A DNA stretch of 17,639 nt from JAGMXM01 sp964458325 (GCA_964458325.1 CAYWIM010000093.1:1-17639); one strand, 5' to 3'; counted from the first letter of the stretch, positions 8,355 to 15,596 are shown. Translations and numbers: made by a program. Notes: generated by a model from the sequence alone, not told the origin.

Positions 8355-9691
8355 CCGCCGCCTGCGCATCCAGCGCCGGAAACAGATCCAGCAGGCGTTT
8401 GACCGTCGTGCATCTCACCCCCGGCGCCGGCCAGACGCATTGCGCGGGCTGCTTTCGCGACAACACCCTGGTCCTGGAGCTGCGCCGGATGGGCCATGAC
8501 GTTCTCATGGTGCCGCTCTATCTTCCGCTGCGGCTCGAGGATGTGGATGCAAGCCGGAAGACCCCGATCTTTTTCGGCGGGCTCAACGTGTATCTGGATC
8601 AACGATGGCCTTGGTTTCGGCGGGCGCCTCGGCTGTTGCACCGTCTGCTGGCCCGGCGATCCCTGCTCGGCTGGGTGGGCCGGTGGGCAGCCAAGACCCA
8701 GCCCGCCGAGGTGGGCGAGCTCACGCTCTCGATGCTGCGGGGCCAGGATGGCCATCAGGCGCGCGAGATCGACGAGCTCATCGCCTGGCTGAAAACCCAG
8801 CCGCCTCCGGATGTGATCTGCTTCTCGAACGCTCTCCTGCTCGGAATGGCCCGGCGCCTGCGCCAGGAATGGAGCGCCCCGATGGTCTGCACTTTTCAGG
8901 GCGAGGACGGTTTCGTGGATGCGATGCCAGCCGATGCGCGCGACGCGGTGTGGAGCCTGATGCGCGAGCGGGCAGCCGAGGTGGACTGTTTTGTCGCCCC
9001 TTCCCGGTATGCGGGCGACCTGATGCGCCATCGCCTGGCCTTGCCCGCCGAGCGCGTCCGCGTCGTTCCCAACGGCATCCGCCTCGAGGGATACGGCCCG
9101 GCGCCAGCCCCTCCGGCGGCCCCGACCTGGGGCTTTTTCGCGAGAATGGGCCGCGCCAAAGGCATCGATCTTATCGTCGATGCCTTCCTCGAGATCCGCA
9201 AGCGCGGCCGGGTTCCTGGCCTCCGGCTTCGACTGGGGGGCAGCTTGGGATCCGCCGACCAACCCCTGATCGCCGAGTTGCAGCGGCGGGTCGAGCGCGA
9301 GGGCGCGGGCGCCGAAGTCGACTTTTGTCCGAACCTGGATCCTGCGGCCAAGCTGAAATTCCTGCGCTCGCTCAGCGTGATGAGCGTGCCTGCGCGGGCC
9401 CCGGAGGTGTTCGGCTTTTACCTGGTCGAGGCGCTGGCATGCGGAGTGCCTGTGGTGCAGCCACGCCAGGGCGCATATGTGGAGCGGGTCGAAGGCAGCG
9501 GCGGCGGCCTTCTCTACGATCCGAATGATGCCAGGGCATTGGCAAGCGCCGTCGAGCCTCTCCTGATGGATCCCGCCCGGATTCGAGCTCTGGGTGAGGC
9601 AGGGCGAAAAGCGATCCACCGCGATTTCGGCGTGGCGCGAATGGCCCGGTCCTTCGCCGATGTATATGCCGAGCTGTGCGGGCGCGGATGA
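8351..9691 (+). CDS. GT4-family glycosyltransferase with N-terminal CxxC motif
   Basis: Glycosyltransferase of 446 residues with a GT-B fold. It begins at a GTG inside the stop of the upstream propeller gene. The N-terminal domain carries HLTPGAGQTHCAGCFRDNT (residues 21-39), with Cys31 and Cys34, then a GHDVLMVPLYLPL strand and FFGGLNVYLDQRWP. This matches a GT4 subgroup I recall from Planctomycetes, Verrucomicrobia and Acidobacteria. The donor domain starts after VVPNGI (238-243) with FFARMGRAKGIDLIVDAF, where Arg265 and Lys270 fit the phosphate-binding pair. The EX7E motif is EVFGFYLVE, Glu352 to Glu360. No membrane segment is evident. It probably acts at the cytosolic face on a glycan or glycolipid; substrates are unknown. 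The first 15 residues are low-complexity, so a later start is possible, but the 4-base overlap favours the GTG. Confidence 0.5.
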   Translation: MTAACASSAGNRSSRRLTVVHLTPGAGQTHCAGCFRDNTLVLELRRMGHDVLMVPLYLPLRLEDVDASRKTPIFFGGLNVYLDQRWPWFRRAPRLLHRLLARRSLLGWVGRWAAKTQPAEVGELTLSMLRGQDGHQAREIDELIAWLKTQPPPDVICFSNALLLGMARRLRQEWSAPMVCTFQGEDGFVDAMPADARDAVWSLMRERAAEVDCFVAPSRYAGDLMRHRLALPAERVRVVPNGIRLEGYGPAPAPPAAPTWGFFARMGRAKGIDLIVDAFLEIRKRGRVPGLRLRLGGSLGSADQPLIAELQRRVEREGAGAEVDFCPNLDPAAKLKFLRSLSVMSVPARAPEVFGFYLVEALACGVPVVQPRQGAYVERVEGSGGGLLYDPNDARALASAVEPLLMDPARIRALGEAGRKAIHRDFGVARMARSFADVYAELCGRG

Positions 9692-9924
9692 GAATGTCAT
9701 CGCGAGAGCGGGTGGCGCAGGGGTTCAGCCCCGCAGGTGAGCGCGGCGTCACGCCTCCCTCTCCTCCATTGGGAACCAACGGGGGTGTCCGAACGCAAGG
9801 GTGATGGGGCTCGCGTCTTGCGCAGCAGAATTTCGTCTTGCGCCCGATCCTGCGACTCTGCCGACAGCGCGCCTTGCGGCTTGCCGGATGATTCGATGTC
9901 GGTTACCTTGAAATCAGCTCCGGT
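9692..9924 (+). other. Non-coding leader upstream of rnpB
   Basis: No coding gene is supported here. Visible elements are two small hairpins just after the glycosyltransferase stop (GGGG-TTCAG-CCCC at 9720-9732 and GGCG-TCA-CGCC at 9745-9755, the second followed by a pyrimidine-rich tract). There is also a TTGG-GAA-CCAA palindrome near 9769-9779 and a 10-base direct repeat CGTCTTGCGC at 9814-9823 and 9834-9843. The rnpB promoter must lie here. TTGCCG (9881-9886) with TACCTT (9904-9909), 17 bases apart, is the best pair I found but is weak. No TPP-riboswitch signature was found. Confidence 0.5.
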
Positions 9925-10313
9925 TTGGGAGGAGCTGAGGATCGCTTTCCGGTCGAACGGGAAGAGGAAAGTCCGAACACCACAGGGCGCGATGCCGTTC
10001 AACCTGGCCTCTCGAGGCCGGGGCACGGGCGGAAGGCCGAGCTGAAAAGCGCGGCCGATGGACAGTGCCACAGAAAACAAACCGCCGAGCCTCGAAAGGG
10101 GCTTGGCAAGGGTGAAAAGGCGGGGTAAGAGCCCACCGCCCGCCGAGCGATCGGCGGGGCACGGAAAACCCCATCGGGTGCAAGGCCAAATAGGGAACCT
10201 TGGAGCGGCCCGCTCCATGGCGCAAGCCGGGTTCCGGGTCAGGCCGCTCAGAGTAATGATCCTCTCCGCTCCTTCGGGAGCGCAGACAGAATTCGGCTTA
10301 CCGCTCCTCCTAA
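9925..10313 (+). ncRNA. rnpB: RNase P RNA, bacterial type A
   Basis: Catalytic RNA that removes the 5' leader from pre-tRNAs, about 389 nt. The conserved 5' core GAGGAAAGTCC begins near 9964 and the 3' core GACAGAATTCGGCTTA ends near 10300. P1 forms between 9925-9935 and 10303-10313, which sets both ends. P2 is GAGGATC (9937-9943) with GATCCTC (10258-10264). P3 is CTTTCCG (9945-9951) with CGGGAAG (9958-9964). P4 pairs CCGAA on the 5' side with TTCGG on the 3' side, whereas Escherichia coli has CCGGG and CCCGG, so the change is compensated. A P19 hairpin with a UUCG loop lies at 10267-10282. Other core signatures are ACAGAAAACAAACCGCC, GGTAAGAGC, GCAAGGCCAAATAGGG, and a GGGT at 10236-10239 where the L15 tRNA-CCA-binding motif is expected. 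No terminator separates it from thiC. Confidence 0.5.
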
Positions 10314-10325
10314 GCCGGAGCGCAT

Positions 10326-12104
10326 ATGAACGCCAATAAAACTGTGGAGACGGGAGCCTGCGTGCAGAGGGAGCCGAGGTGCCGGCGGGTCTATGTCCAG
10401 GGCAAGCTGCATCCGGAGGTGCGGGTCCCGTTTCGCGAGGTGTGTCTCGAGCCGACTCGATTGGGGACCGGGGAGATGGAGGAGAACGATCCGGTGCTTC
10501 TGTATGACACGACGGGGCCGTGGGGCGATCCGGCGTTCGCGGGGACGGTCCAGGACGGTTTGCCGCGGTGGCGGGAGGGGTGGATTCGGGATCGAGGGGA
10601 TGTGATCGAGGTGGGCGGCGGGGGTGGGGCCGGGGCGGATGGGGCAGCCGGGCGGGGGGGTCGACGGCGGGCGTGGCGGTCTCGCGGGGATCATCCTGTG
10701 ACGCAGCTGTGGTATGCGCGGCAGGGGCTGATCACGCCCGAGATGGAGTATGTTGCGGTTCGGGAAAACGTTGGGCGGGTGGCCGCGGCAGAGGATGGGC
10801 AGGGGCGGCCCCCCGGAAAGGGGAGGAAGGCGCAAGGGGCACTGGAAGCGGCGCGGGGGCCGATCACGCCCGAGCATGTGCGCGAGGAGGTGGCCCAGGG
10901 GCGCGCGATCATCCCGTGCAACGTGAATCATCCCGAGCTGGAACCGATGGTCATCGGCCGCGATTTCCTGGTGAAGATCAATGCGAACATCGGAAATTCC
11001 TCGATGCGTTCGAGCGCGGAGGAGGAGGTGGACAAGATGCGCTGGGCGATCCGATGGGGAGCGGACACGGTGATGGATCTATCGACGGGGGGGAGCCTTT
11101 GGGAGACGCGAGAGTGGATGGTGCGGAACTCGCCGGTGCCGGTGGGCACGGTGCCGATCTACGAGGCGCTCGAGCGGGCGGGCGGGATCCCGGAGGATTT
11201 GACCTGGGAGGTCTACCGGGAGGTGCTGATCGAGCAGGCAGAGCAAGGGGTGGATTACTTCACGATTCACGCGGGGATTCTGCATCGGTTCGTGCCGCTG
11301 GCGATGAATCGGGTGGCGGGGATCGTGTCGCGGGGCGGTTCGATTTTGGCGAAGTGGTGTTTGGCTCATGGCCAGGAGAACTTCCTGTATCGGCACTGGG
11401 AGGAGATCTGCGAGATCCTGGCGGCATACGACGTGGCGGTGTCGATTGGGGATGGCCTGCGACCGGGGGCGATCGCGGATGCGAACGACGAGGCGCAGTT
11501 TGCGGAGCTGGAGGTGCAGGGGACGCTGACGGAGCGGGCATGGGGACGGGGGGTTCAGGTAATGAACGAGGGGCCGGGGCATGTTCCGCTGCACCAGATC
11601 GAGGAGAACATCCGGAGGCAGCGGGAGCTGTGCCACGGGGCGCCTTTTTACACGCTGGGTCCGCTGGTGACGGACATTGCGGCCGGGCACGATCATTTGG
11701 CGAGCGCGATCGGCGCGGCGCTGATCGGGTGGCATGGCTGCGCGCTGCTCTGCTATGTGACACCGAAGGAGCACCTGGGGCTGCCGGATCGCGAGGATGT
11801 CAAGGCGGGAGTGATCGCCTACAGGATCGCGGCGCATGCGGCGGATCTGGCCCGGGGGCATCCGGGCGCACGATGCCGGGATGACGCGCTGAGCAAGGCG
11901 CGATTCGAGTTCCGATGGGAAGATCAGTTCAATCTGAGTTTGGATCCCGACACGGCGCGGAAGTATCGCGGGGAGTATGAGCCGCCGGAGGCGATGGGAG
12001 CGGCCCATTATTGCTCGATGTGCGGCCCGCGGTATTGCGCGATGAAAAGGACGGCGGAGGCGCAGGCGGATCAGAGATCCTCGCCGAGCTCGACGTTCCA
12101 GTAG
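10326..12104 (+). CDS. thiC: Phosphomethylpyrimidine synthase ThiC
   Basis: Cytosolic radical-SAM enzyme converting aminoimidazole ribotide to hydroxymethylpyrimidine phosphate for thiamine, 592 residues. The iron-sulfur motif CSMCGPRYC provides Cys563, Cys566 and Cys571 near the C-terminus, the usual ThiC place. Other family blocks are VLLYDTTGPWGDP (57-69), VTQLWYARQGLITPEMEYVA (125-144), the Gly/Asn block KINANIGNSS (217-226), VMDLSTGGSL, FTIHAGI, SIGDGLRPG, VMNEGPGHVP and TPKEHLGLP. Residues 97-115 are an unusual Gly/Arg-rich stretch in a region that is variable in the family. ATG at 10326 has GGAG (10317-10320) 5 bases upstream, immediately after the rnpB P1 helix. There is no space for a TPP riboswitch, so control differs from most bacterial thiC genes, or is absent. 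The last 34 bases overlap the convergent HNH gene. No other thi gene is in the window. Confidence 0.5.
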   Translation: MNANKTVETGACVQREPRCRRVYVQGKLHPEVRVPFREVCLEPTRLGTGEMEENDPVLLYDTTGPWGDPAFAGTVQDGLPRWREGWIRDRGDVIEVGGGGGAGADGAAGRGGRRRAWRSRGDHPVTQLWYARQGLITPEMEYVAVRENVGRVAAAEDGQGRPPGKGRKAQGALEAARGPITPEHVREEVAQGRAIIPCNVNHPELEPMVIGRDFLVKINANIGNSSMRSSAEEEVDKMRWAIRWGADTVMDLSTGGSLWETREWMVRNSPVPVGTVPIYEALERAGGIPEDLTWEVYREVLIEQAEQGVDYFTIHAGILHRFVPLAMNRVAGIVSRGGSILAKWCLAHGQENFLYRHWEEICEILAAYDVAVSIGDGLRPGAIADANDEAQFAELEVQGTLTERAWGRGVQVMNEGPGHVPLHQIEENIRRQRELCHGAPFYTLGPLVTDIAAGHDHLASAIGAALIGWHGCALLCYVTPKEHLGLPDREDVKAGVIAYRIAAHAADLARGHPGARCRDDALSKARFEFRWEDQFNLSLDPDTARKYRGEYEPPEAMGAAHYCSMCGPRYCAMKRTAEAQADQRSSPSSTFQ

Positions 12105-12688
12105 GCCAGGTCGATGAAGTGACGCCAGCTGTCGTGGGAGCGGAGGCCGATATGGATCTGGAGGAAGGGCCGCCATTTGGGCCGCCGGGGCTTTCGGATG
12201 AGCCCCATGGCAGCTTCCTGGGGGGTGCGGTTGGCCTTGCGTGTATTGCACTCGATGCAGGAGCAGACGATATTTTCCCAGGAGGTCGGGCCGCCTCGAT
12301 CCCGGGGGATGACGTGATCGAGGTTGAGCTCGGTGCGATCGCAGACCCGCCCGCAGTATTGGCAGGTGTTGTGATCGCGCTCGAAGATGTTATGGCGTGT
12401 GAACTTGACCTCTTTTTTAGGCATGCGGTCGAAGACCAGGAGCATGATCACTCGAGGCACGCGGATGCGGAAGGAGATGGTCTGGATCGATTCGGGGTGT
12501 GGCTCCTGCTGGGAGAGATCCCGCCATTCGTGGAAGCTGAGGGTCTCGAACGATCCGTCGGGATTGCCCAGGACGGCCTGGGCATGCCCCTGGAACAGCA
12601 AGGTGAGGGCGCGGCGAGCGGTGCAGACATTGACGGCCTGCCACAGCCGGTTGAGCACCAGCACATGAAGATTGAGGATCGAGCTCAT
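12071..12688 (-). CDS. HNH endonuclease-domain protein
   Basis: Protein of 205 residues with an HNH nuclease fold at residues 105-155. Zinc-binding pairs are Cys109/Cys112 (CQYCG) and Cys144/Cys147 (CSCIEC). The catalytic block is LNLDHVIPRDRGGPTSWENI, with Asp124-His125 and Asn139. The N-terminal 95 residues (VLVLNRLWQAVNVCTARRAL, RVPRVIMLLVFDRMPKKEVK) form a separate conserved-looking domain. The C-terminus is basic (RKPRRPKWRPF). I associate this architecture with single chromosomal copies in Planctomycetes and Verrucomicrobia, not with mobile elements. The ATG at 12688 has AGGGA 7 bases upstream and a strong promoter candidate about 32 bases away. It converges with thiC and overlaps its end by 34 bases. 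No partner (methylase, terminase, toxin or integrase) is adjacent. The natural substrate is unknown; nuclease activity is inferred from motif residues. Confidence 0.5.
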   Translation of the reverse strand: MSSILNLHVLVLNRLWQAVNVCTARRALTLLFQGHAQAVLGNPDGSFETLSFHEWRDLSQQEPHPESIQTISFRIRVPRVIMLLVFDRMPKKEVKFTRHNIFERDHNTCQYCGRVCDRTELNLDHVIPRDRGGPTSWENIVCSCIECNTRKANRTPQEAAMGLIRKPRRPKWRPFLQIHIGLRSHDSWRHFIDLAYWNVELGEDL

Positions 12689-12719
12689 CGGTCGTCCCTG
12701 CTGATCCAGCTATGGGCAT

Positions 12720-12747
12720 ATTAGACAACCAGCGGGGTGCGTGTCAA
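12720..12747 (-). promoter_or_regulatory. Near-consensus sigma-70-type promoter of the HNH gene
   Basis: Read on the minus strand, TTGACA (12747-12742), a perfect -35, is followed after 16 bases by TCTAAT (12725-12720), which matches TATAAT at 5 of 6 positions. The overlapping TAATAT at 18-base spacing is an alternative -10. Transcription would start near 12712, giving a leader of about 24 bases with AGGGA before the ATG. This is the best promoter in the window and suggests steady expression. Confidence 0.5.
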
Positions 12748-12813
12748 TTCCACCTCGAGGGGGAAGCGAATGGATTTGCCTAATCCGGGGTGATCTGGCA
12801 AAAACCGCCCGAT

Positions 12814-14427
12814 ATGAAACGGAGAATCGCGGGATGGCTTTGCGTGGCGGGGATGGCGGCAGCGTGCGGGGGGGCCGGAGTGGAGAGCGGGGACGATGCG
12901 CTGCTGGGGCGGCTCTATTTTGCTGGATCGGATGCGGTATTGGGGGGGGAGGCGAGGTGGTTGAAGGAGATTGCGGCGATCCCGGCCAGCGGGAATTTGA
13001 GGGCGGTGGTGGCGGAGCGGATGGCGCGAGCGCCTCGGGAGCTTTTGCGGCGCCGGCTGGATGCCGGCGCGCCGGATCACAAGGAGACCTTCCGGGCGCT
13101 TTGGGAGGAGTGGCGGCGGTCCGAATCAGCGGTCGAGATCCGGCGCAATGCGGCGGGGCGATTGGACTGGGCGATGGCAGTGAGGCTCTCGAGCGCACGA
13201 GGGGAGGATTGGTCCGACGGTTTGCGGAAGGCGCTGGGGTCCTGGGGCATGAATTCAGCCAGCGAATGCCGGCAGGGACAGGGGCGCGGCTGGGAGATGC
13301 GCGCAGGGGATGGAGCGGAGGGATTTCGTTTTCTGCGGGCGGGGGAGTGGTGTTTGATGGGATGGAGCGCGGATCCAGCGTCGCTGATGGCGCCGTGGCT
13401 GTCGGCGGTGGAGCGGGAGGGGCGGCCGGTCCGGTCGGAGCGGGGCATCTGGCTGAAGGCGGATTGGAATTGGGCGACGGCGCGCGCCCTATGGCCGTCG
13501 GGCTTGTGGAAAGCCAACGGGCTGGCGAACGGATCGCTGTGGCGGCTGACGGTGGGGCCGGAGCAGGAGAATCTTCGGACTCGGCTCGAGATGAACTGGC
13601 AGGAGGCGCCGGCGTGGAGCGGGGAGGCCTGGCAGCTGCCGACTAACCTCGTGCGCGAGCCGCTGATCAGCTTCACGGCCGCGCAGGGCGTGGGATCGTG
13701 GCTCAAGGAGTGCGAATTTCTGAAGCGCCTGCCCTGGAATCCCTGGCCGAACCAGGTCTTTTTCTGGGCGCAGGGTGCGGCGCCGTTCCAGGTGTTTGGG
13801 GCGATTCCAACGCGGTCGACGACGAACGTGATCCGCCGGATGGCGGAGGCCAGCTTGAGCGGTTGGGCATCGAACCTGACCCAGCGCGGATTAGGCAAGG
13901 TCCAGTGGGTGACCAACGAGACGATCCTGGTCTGGACGGGGCTGCCGGTGGTGGTGCCTTATGCATGCGCGGCGGTGGACGGATCGGATCGTTTTGTGCA
14001 ATTCGGCGTGTTTGCGGTTGCGCCGAACACGAATCCGGCGCCGGCGCAGCTCTGGAGCCAGGTGGCCGGACGGAGCAACCAGCTCTTCTACTCGTGGGAG
14101 ATCACGGGCGAGCGGCTCTTGCAGGCGAAGGTGCTCAGCCAGATTCTGCGGATCGCGGCGCCCCCCGAGATGATTCCGATCCATCCGGATCTGAGCCAGC
14201 CGGACAGCTTGGAGCAGACGTGGCTGGACGCGGTGGCGCGGTTTTTGGGGAACACGGTGACCGAGATCACGCGGGAGACGCCGACGCGGTATTTGATGAG
14301 CCGGCGCGGGCATTTGGGGCTGACGGCGACGGAGCTGGTGTTGCTGGTCAATGCAATCGACGACCCGCGGTTCCCGCTGTTTGGATACGCCTTGCCGCCT
14401 GGGGGCGGGAATGCCAAGCGGCAGTGA
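12814..14427 (+). CDS. Secreted protein of unknown function upstream of pdxJ
   Basis: I do not recognise this 537-residue protein. The ATG at 12814 is preferred over the GTG at 12790 because it puts a basic signal-peptide start (MKRRIAGWLCVAGMAAACGG) at the N-terminus. Cys18 follows small residues and could be a weak lipobox, but the -3 position is not the preferred Leu. No further membrane segment is obvious. The mature part starts with a helical, charged region (GGEARWLKEIAAIP, RELLRRRLDAG, FRALWEEWRRSE), then alternates Trp-rich strands (GSLWRLTV, GEWCLMGWSADPASLMAPWL) and ends in PLFGYALPPGGGNAKRQ. No catalytic motif was seen. pdxJ starts 18 bases later (ATG at 14446), so it is probably co-transcribed with pdxJ and acpS. 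An extracytoplasmic role is inferred only from the leader. Coding potential is high because the frame is open for over 1.6 kb with protein-like composition. Confidence 0.5.
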   Translation: MKRRIAGWLCVAGMAAACGGAGVESGDDALLGRLYFAGSDAVLGGEARWLKEIAAIPASGNLRAVVAERMARAPRELLRRRLDAGAPDHKETFRALWEEWRRSESAVEIRRNAAGRLDWAMAVRLSSARGEDWSDGLRKALGSWGMNSASECRQGQGRGWEMRAGDGAEGFRFLRAGEWCLMGWSADPASLMAPWLSAVEREGRPVRSERGIWLKADWNWATARALWPSGLWKANGLANGSLWRLTVGPEQENLRTRLEMNWQEAPAWSGEAWQLPTNLVREPLISFTAAQGVGSWLKECEFLKRLPWNPWPNQVFFWAQGAAPFQVFGAIPTRSTTNVIRRMAEASLSGWASNLTQRGLGKVQWVTNETILVWTGLPVVVPYACAAVDGSDRFVQFGVFAVAPNTNPAPAQLWSQVAGRSNQLFYSWEITGERLLQAKVLSQILRIAAPPEMIPIHPDLSQPDSLEQTWLDAVARFLGNTVTEITRETPTRYLMSRRGHLGLTATELVLLVNAIDDPRFPLFGYALPPGGGNAKRQ

Positions 14428-14445
14428 CGAGTGCGGATTGGAGTT

Positions 14446-15189
14446 ATGCTCAAGCTCGGGGTCAACATTGATCACGTGGCGACCTTGCGGGAGGCCCGGT
14501 ATCGGGGGATCGAGGGGGGCGAGCCGGATCCGGTCGCGGCGGTCCGGATCTGCGAGGAGGCGGGCGCTCATGGGATCACGGCGCATTTGCGCGAGGATCG
14601 CCGGCATATTCAGGACCGGGACATCTGGCGGCTGCGCCGGGAGGTGCGGACCCGACTGAACCTGGAAATGGCCAATGTGCCGGAGATCCTGGACATCGCG
14701 CTGCAGTTGCGTCCGGACATCGTGTGCATGGTGCCGGAGCGGCGGGAGGAGGTCACCACGGAAGGGGGGCTGGATGTGGCGGGCCAGGAAGCCGCCCTGA
14801 AAAGGAGCTGTGCCCGGCTCGAAGGGGCGGGGATCGAAGTGAGCCTGTTCATCGCTCCGGATCCAATTCAGGTGGAGGCGGCGGCGCGGGTGGGCGCTGG
14901 GTGGATCGAGCTGCATACGGGAGCGATGGCGGAGGCGTATTCGCGATCCGAGGGGCGCGGGATCGAAGTGAGCCGTCTGGGGGCCGCCGCGCACCAGGCC
15001 AGCGACCTCGGTCTGCGCGTGAACGCGGGCCATGGATTGAACTACCACAATCTTCGGGGGCTGTTCGATGTGCCCCATTTGGTCGAGCTTAACATCGGGC
15101 ACAGCATCATCAGCCGCGCGATCGCGGTGGGGCTGGCGGAAGCGGTGAGGGAAATGCTGAACGTCATGCGGGAATATCCTGGCCCATGA
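14446..15189 (+). CDS. pdxJ: Pyridoxine 5'-phosphate synthase PdxJ
   Basis: Cytosolic TIM-barrel enzyme that closes the pyridoxine ring from 1-deoxyxylulose 5-phosphate and 3-amino-2-oxopropyl phosphate, in the DXP-dependent vitamin B6 route; 247 residues, close to the family norm. The signature LGVNIDHVATLREAR begins at residue 4 with Asn7, Asp9 and His10. Further expected sites are AHLREDRRHI (His47, Arg49, His54), NLEMA (Glu74), TTEGGLD (104-110), ELHTG (155-159), NAGHGLNY (His196) and ELNIGHSII (Gly218-His219). The ATG at 14446 fits the conserved N-terminus and has GGAG at 14440-14443 (short spacing). GTG at 14431 would add five residues. Its stop overlaps the acpS start by 4 bases (ATGA). 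The pdxJ-acpS pairing is also known from Escherichia coli. Confidence 0.5.
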   Translation: MLKLGVNIDHVATLREARYRGIEGGEPDPVAAVRICEEAGAHGITAHLREDRRHIQDRDIWRLRREVRTRLNLEMANVPEILDIALQLRPDIVCMVPERREEVTTEGGLDVAGQEAALKRSCARLEGAGIEVSLFIAPDPIQVEAAARVGAGWIELHTGAMAEAYSRSEGRGIEVSRLGAAAHQASDLGLRVNAGHGLNYHNLRGLFDVPHLVELNIGHSIISRAIAVGLAEAVREMLNVMREYPGP

Positions 15190-15596
15190 TTCTCGGCGCC
15201 GGGATCGACCTGGTCGAGGTGGATCGGATGCGAGCCACGCTGGATCGGTTTGGGGATCGATTTTTGGAGCGTGTCTTATGCCCGGGGGAGATCGAGTATT
15301 GCCGGCAGTACCGGGATCCGGTCCTGCACGTGGCGGCGCGATTTGCGGCCAAGGAAGCGATCAGCAAGGCCTTTGGGACGGGCATCGGCGCCCGGTTAAG
15401 CTGGCTCGATCTGGAGGTGGGCAGACAGCCTTCCGGCGAGCCATTTGCGATTCTGCACGGAAAGGCTCGCGGGCTGATGGCGGAGCGCGGCGCAGACGAC
15501 TTGCGGATCAGCCTGAGCCACACGGCTCATCATGCGATTGCGATGGCGGTGCTGTCGGGTCGCGGGATCGAGGCTGCCCCCGCGCAGAGGCCATGA
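15186..15596 (+). CDS. acpS: Holo-[acyl-carrier-protein] synthase AcpS
   Basis: Cytosolic enzyme that transfers 4'-phosphopantetheine from coenzyme A to the active-site Ser of acyl carrier protein, enabling fatty acid synthesis; 136 residues against about 125 in typical members. The metal-binding GAGIDLVEV contains Asp8, and RFAAKEAISKAFGTG contains Glu57, the second Mg ligand. SLSHTAHHAIAMAV is the usual C-terminal strand. The extra residues are a short tail after SGRG. The ATG overlaps the pdxJ stop by 4 bases, which indicates translational coupling. A terminator candidate lies about 70 bases after the stop. Confidence 0.5.
   Translation: MILGAGIDLVEVDRMRATLDRFGDRFLERVLCPGEIEYCRQYRDPVLHVAARFAAKEAISKAFGTGIGARLSWLDLEVGRQPSGEPFAILHGKARGLMAERGADDLRISLSHTAHHAIAMAVLSGRGIEAAPAQRP

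Noticed and set aside
8309..9700. 463-codon open frame on the minus strand
   Set aside because: Antisense to the second glycosyltransferase, whose family motifs are intact; long antisense frames are expected at this GC content.
9737..10045. Small open frame before and within rnpB
   Set aside because: Overlaps conserved RNase P RNA structure, has no ribosome binding site, and no protein-like motif.
9692..10325. Possible TPP riboswitch for thiC
   Set aside because: No CTGAGA or CCTT/GAACCTGATC-type core was found in the space before thiC outside the RNase P RNA.
11079..12251. 390-codon open frame on the minus strand
   Set aside because: Antisense to thiC and out of frame with the HNH gene; Arg/His/Pro-rich composition without motifs.
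12071..12688. HNH gene as a homing endonuclease, phage or restriction gene
   Set aside because: No intron, intein, terminase, methylase or integrase is adjacent, and both flanking genes are intact housekeeping-type genes.
13891..15102. 403-codon open frame on the minus strand
   Set aside because: Antisense to the unknown secreted protein and pdxJ; the pdxJ motifs are decisive for the plus strand.
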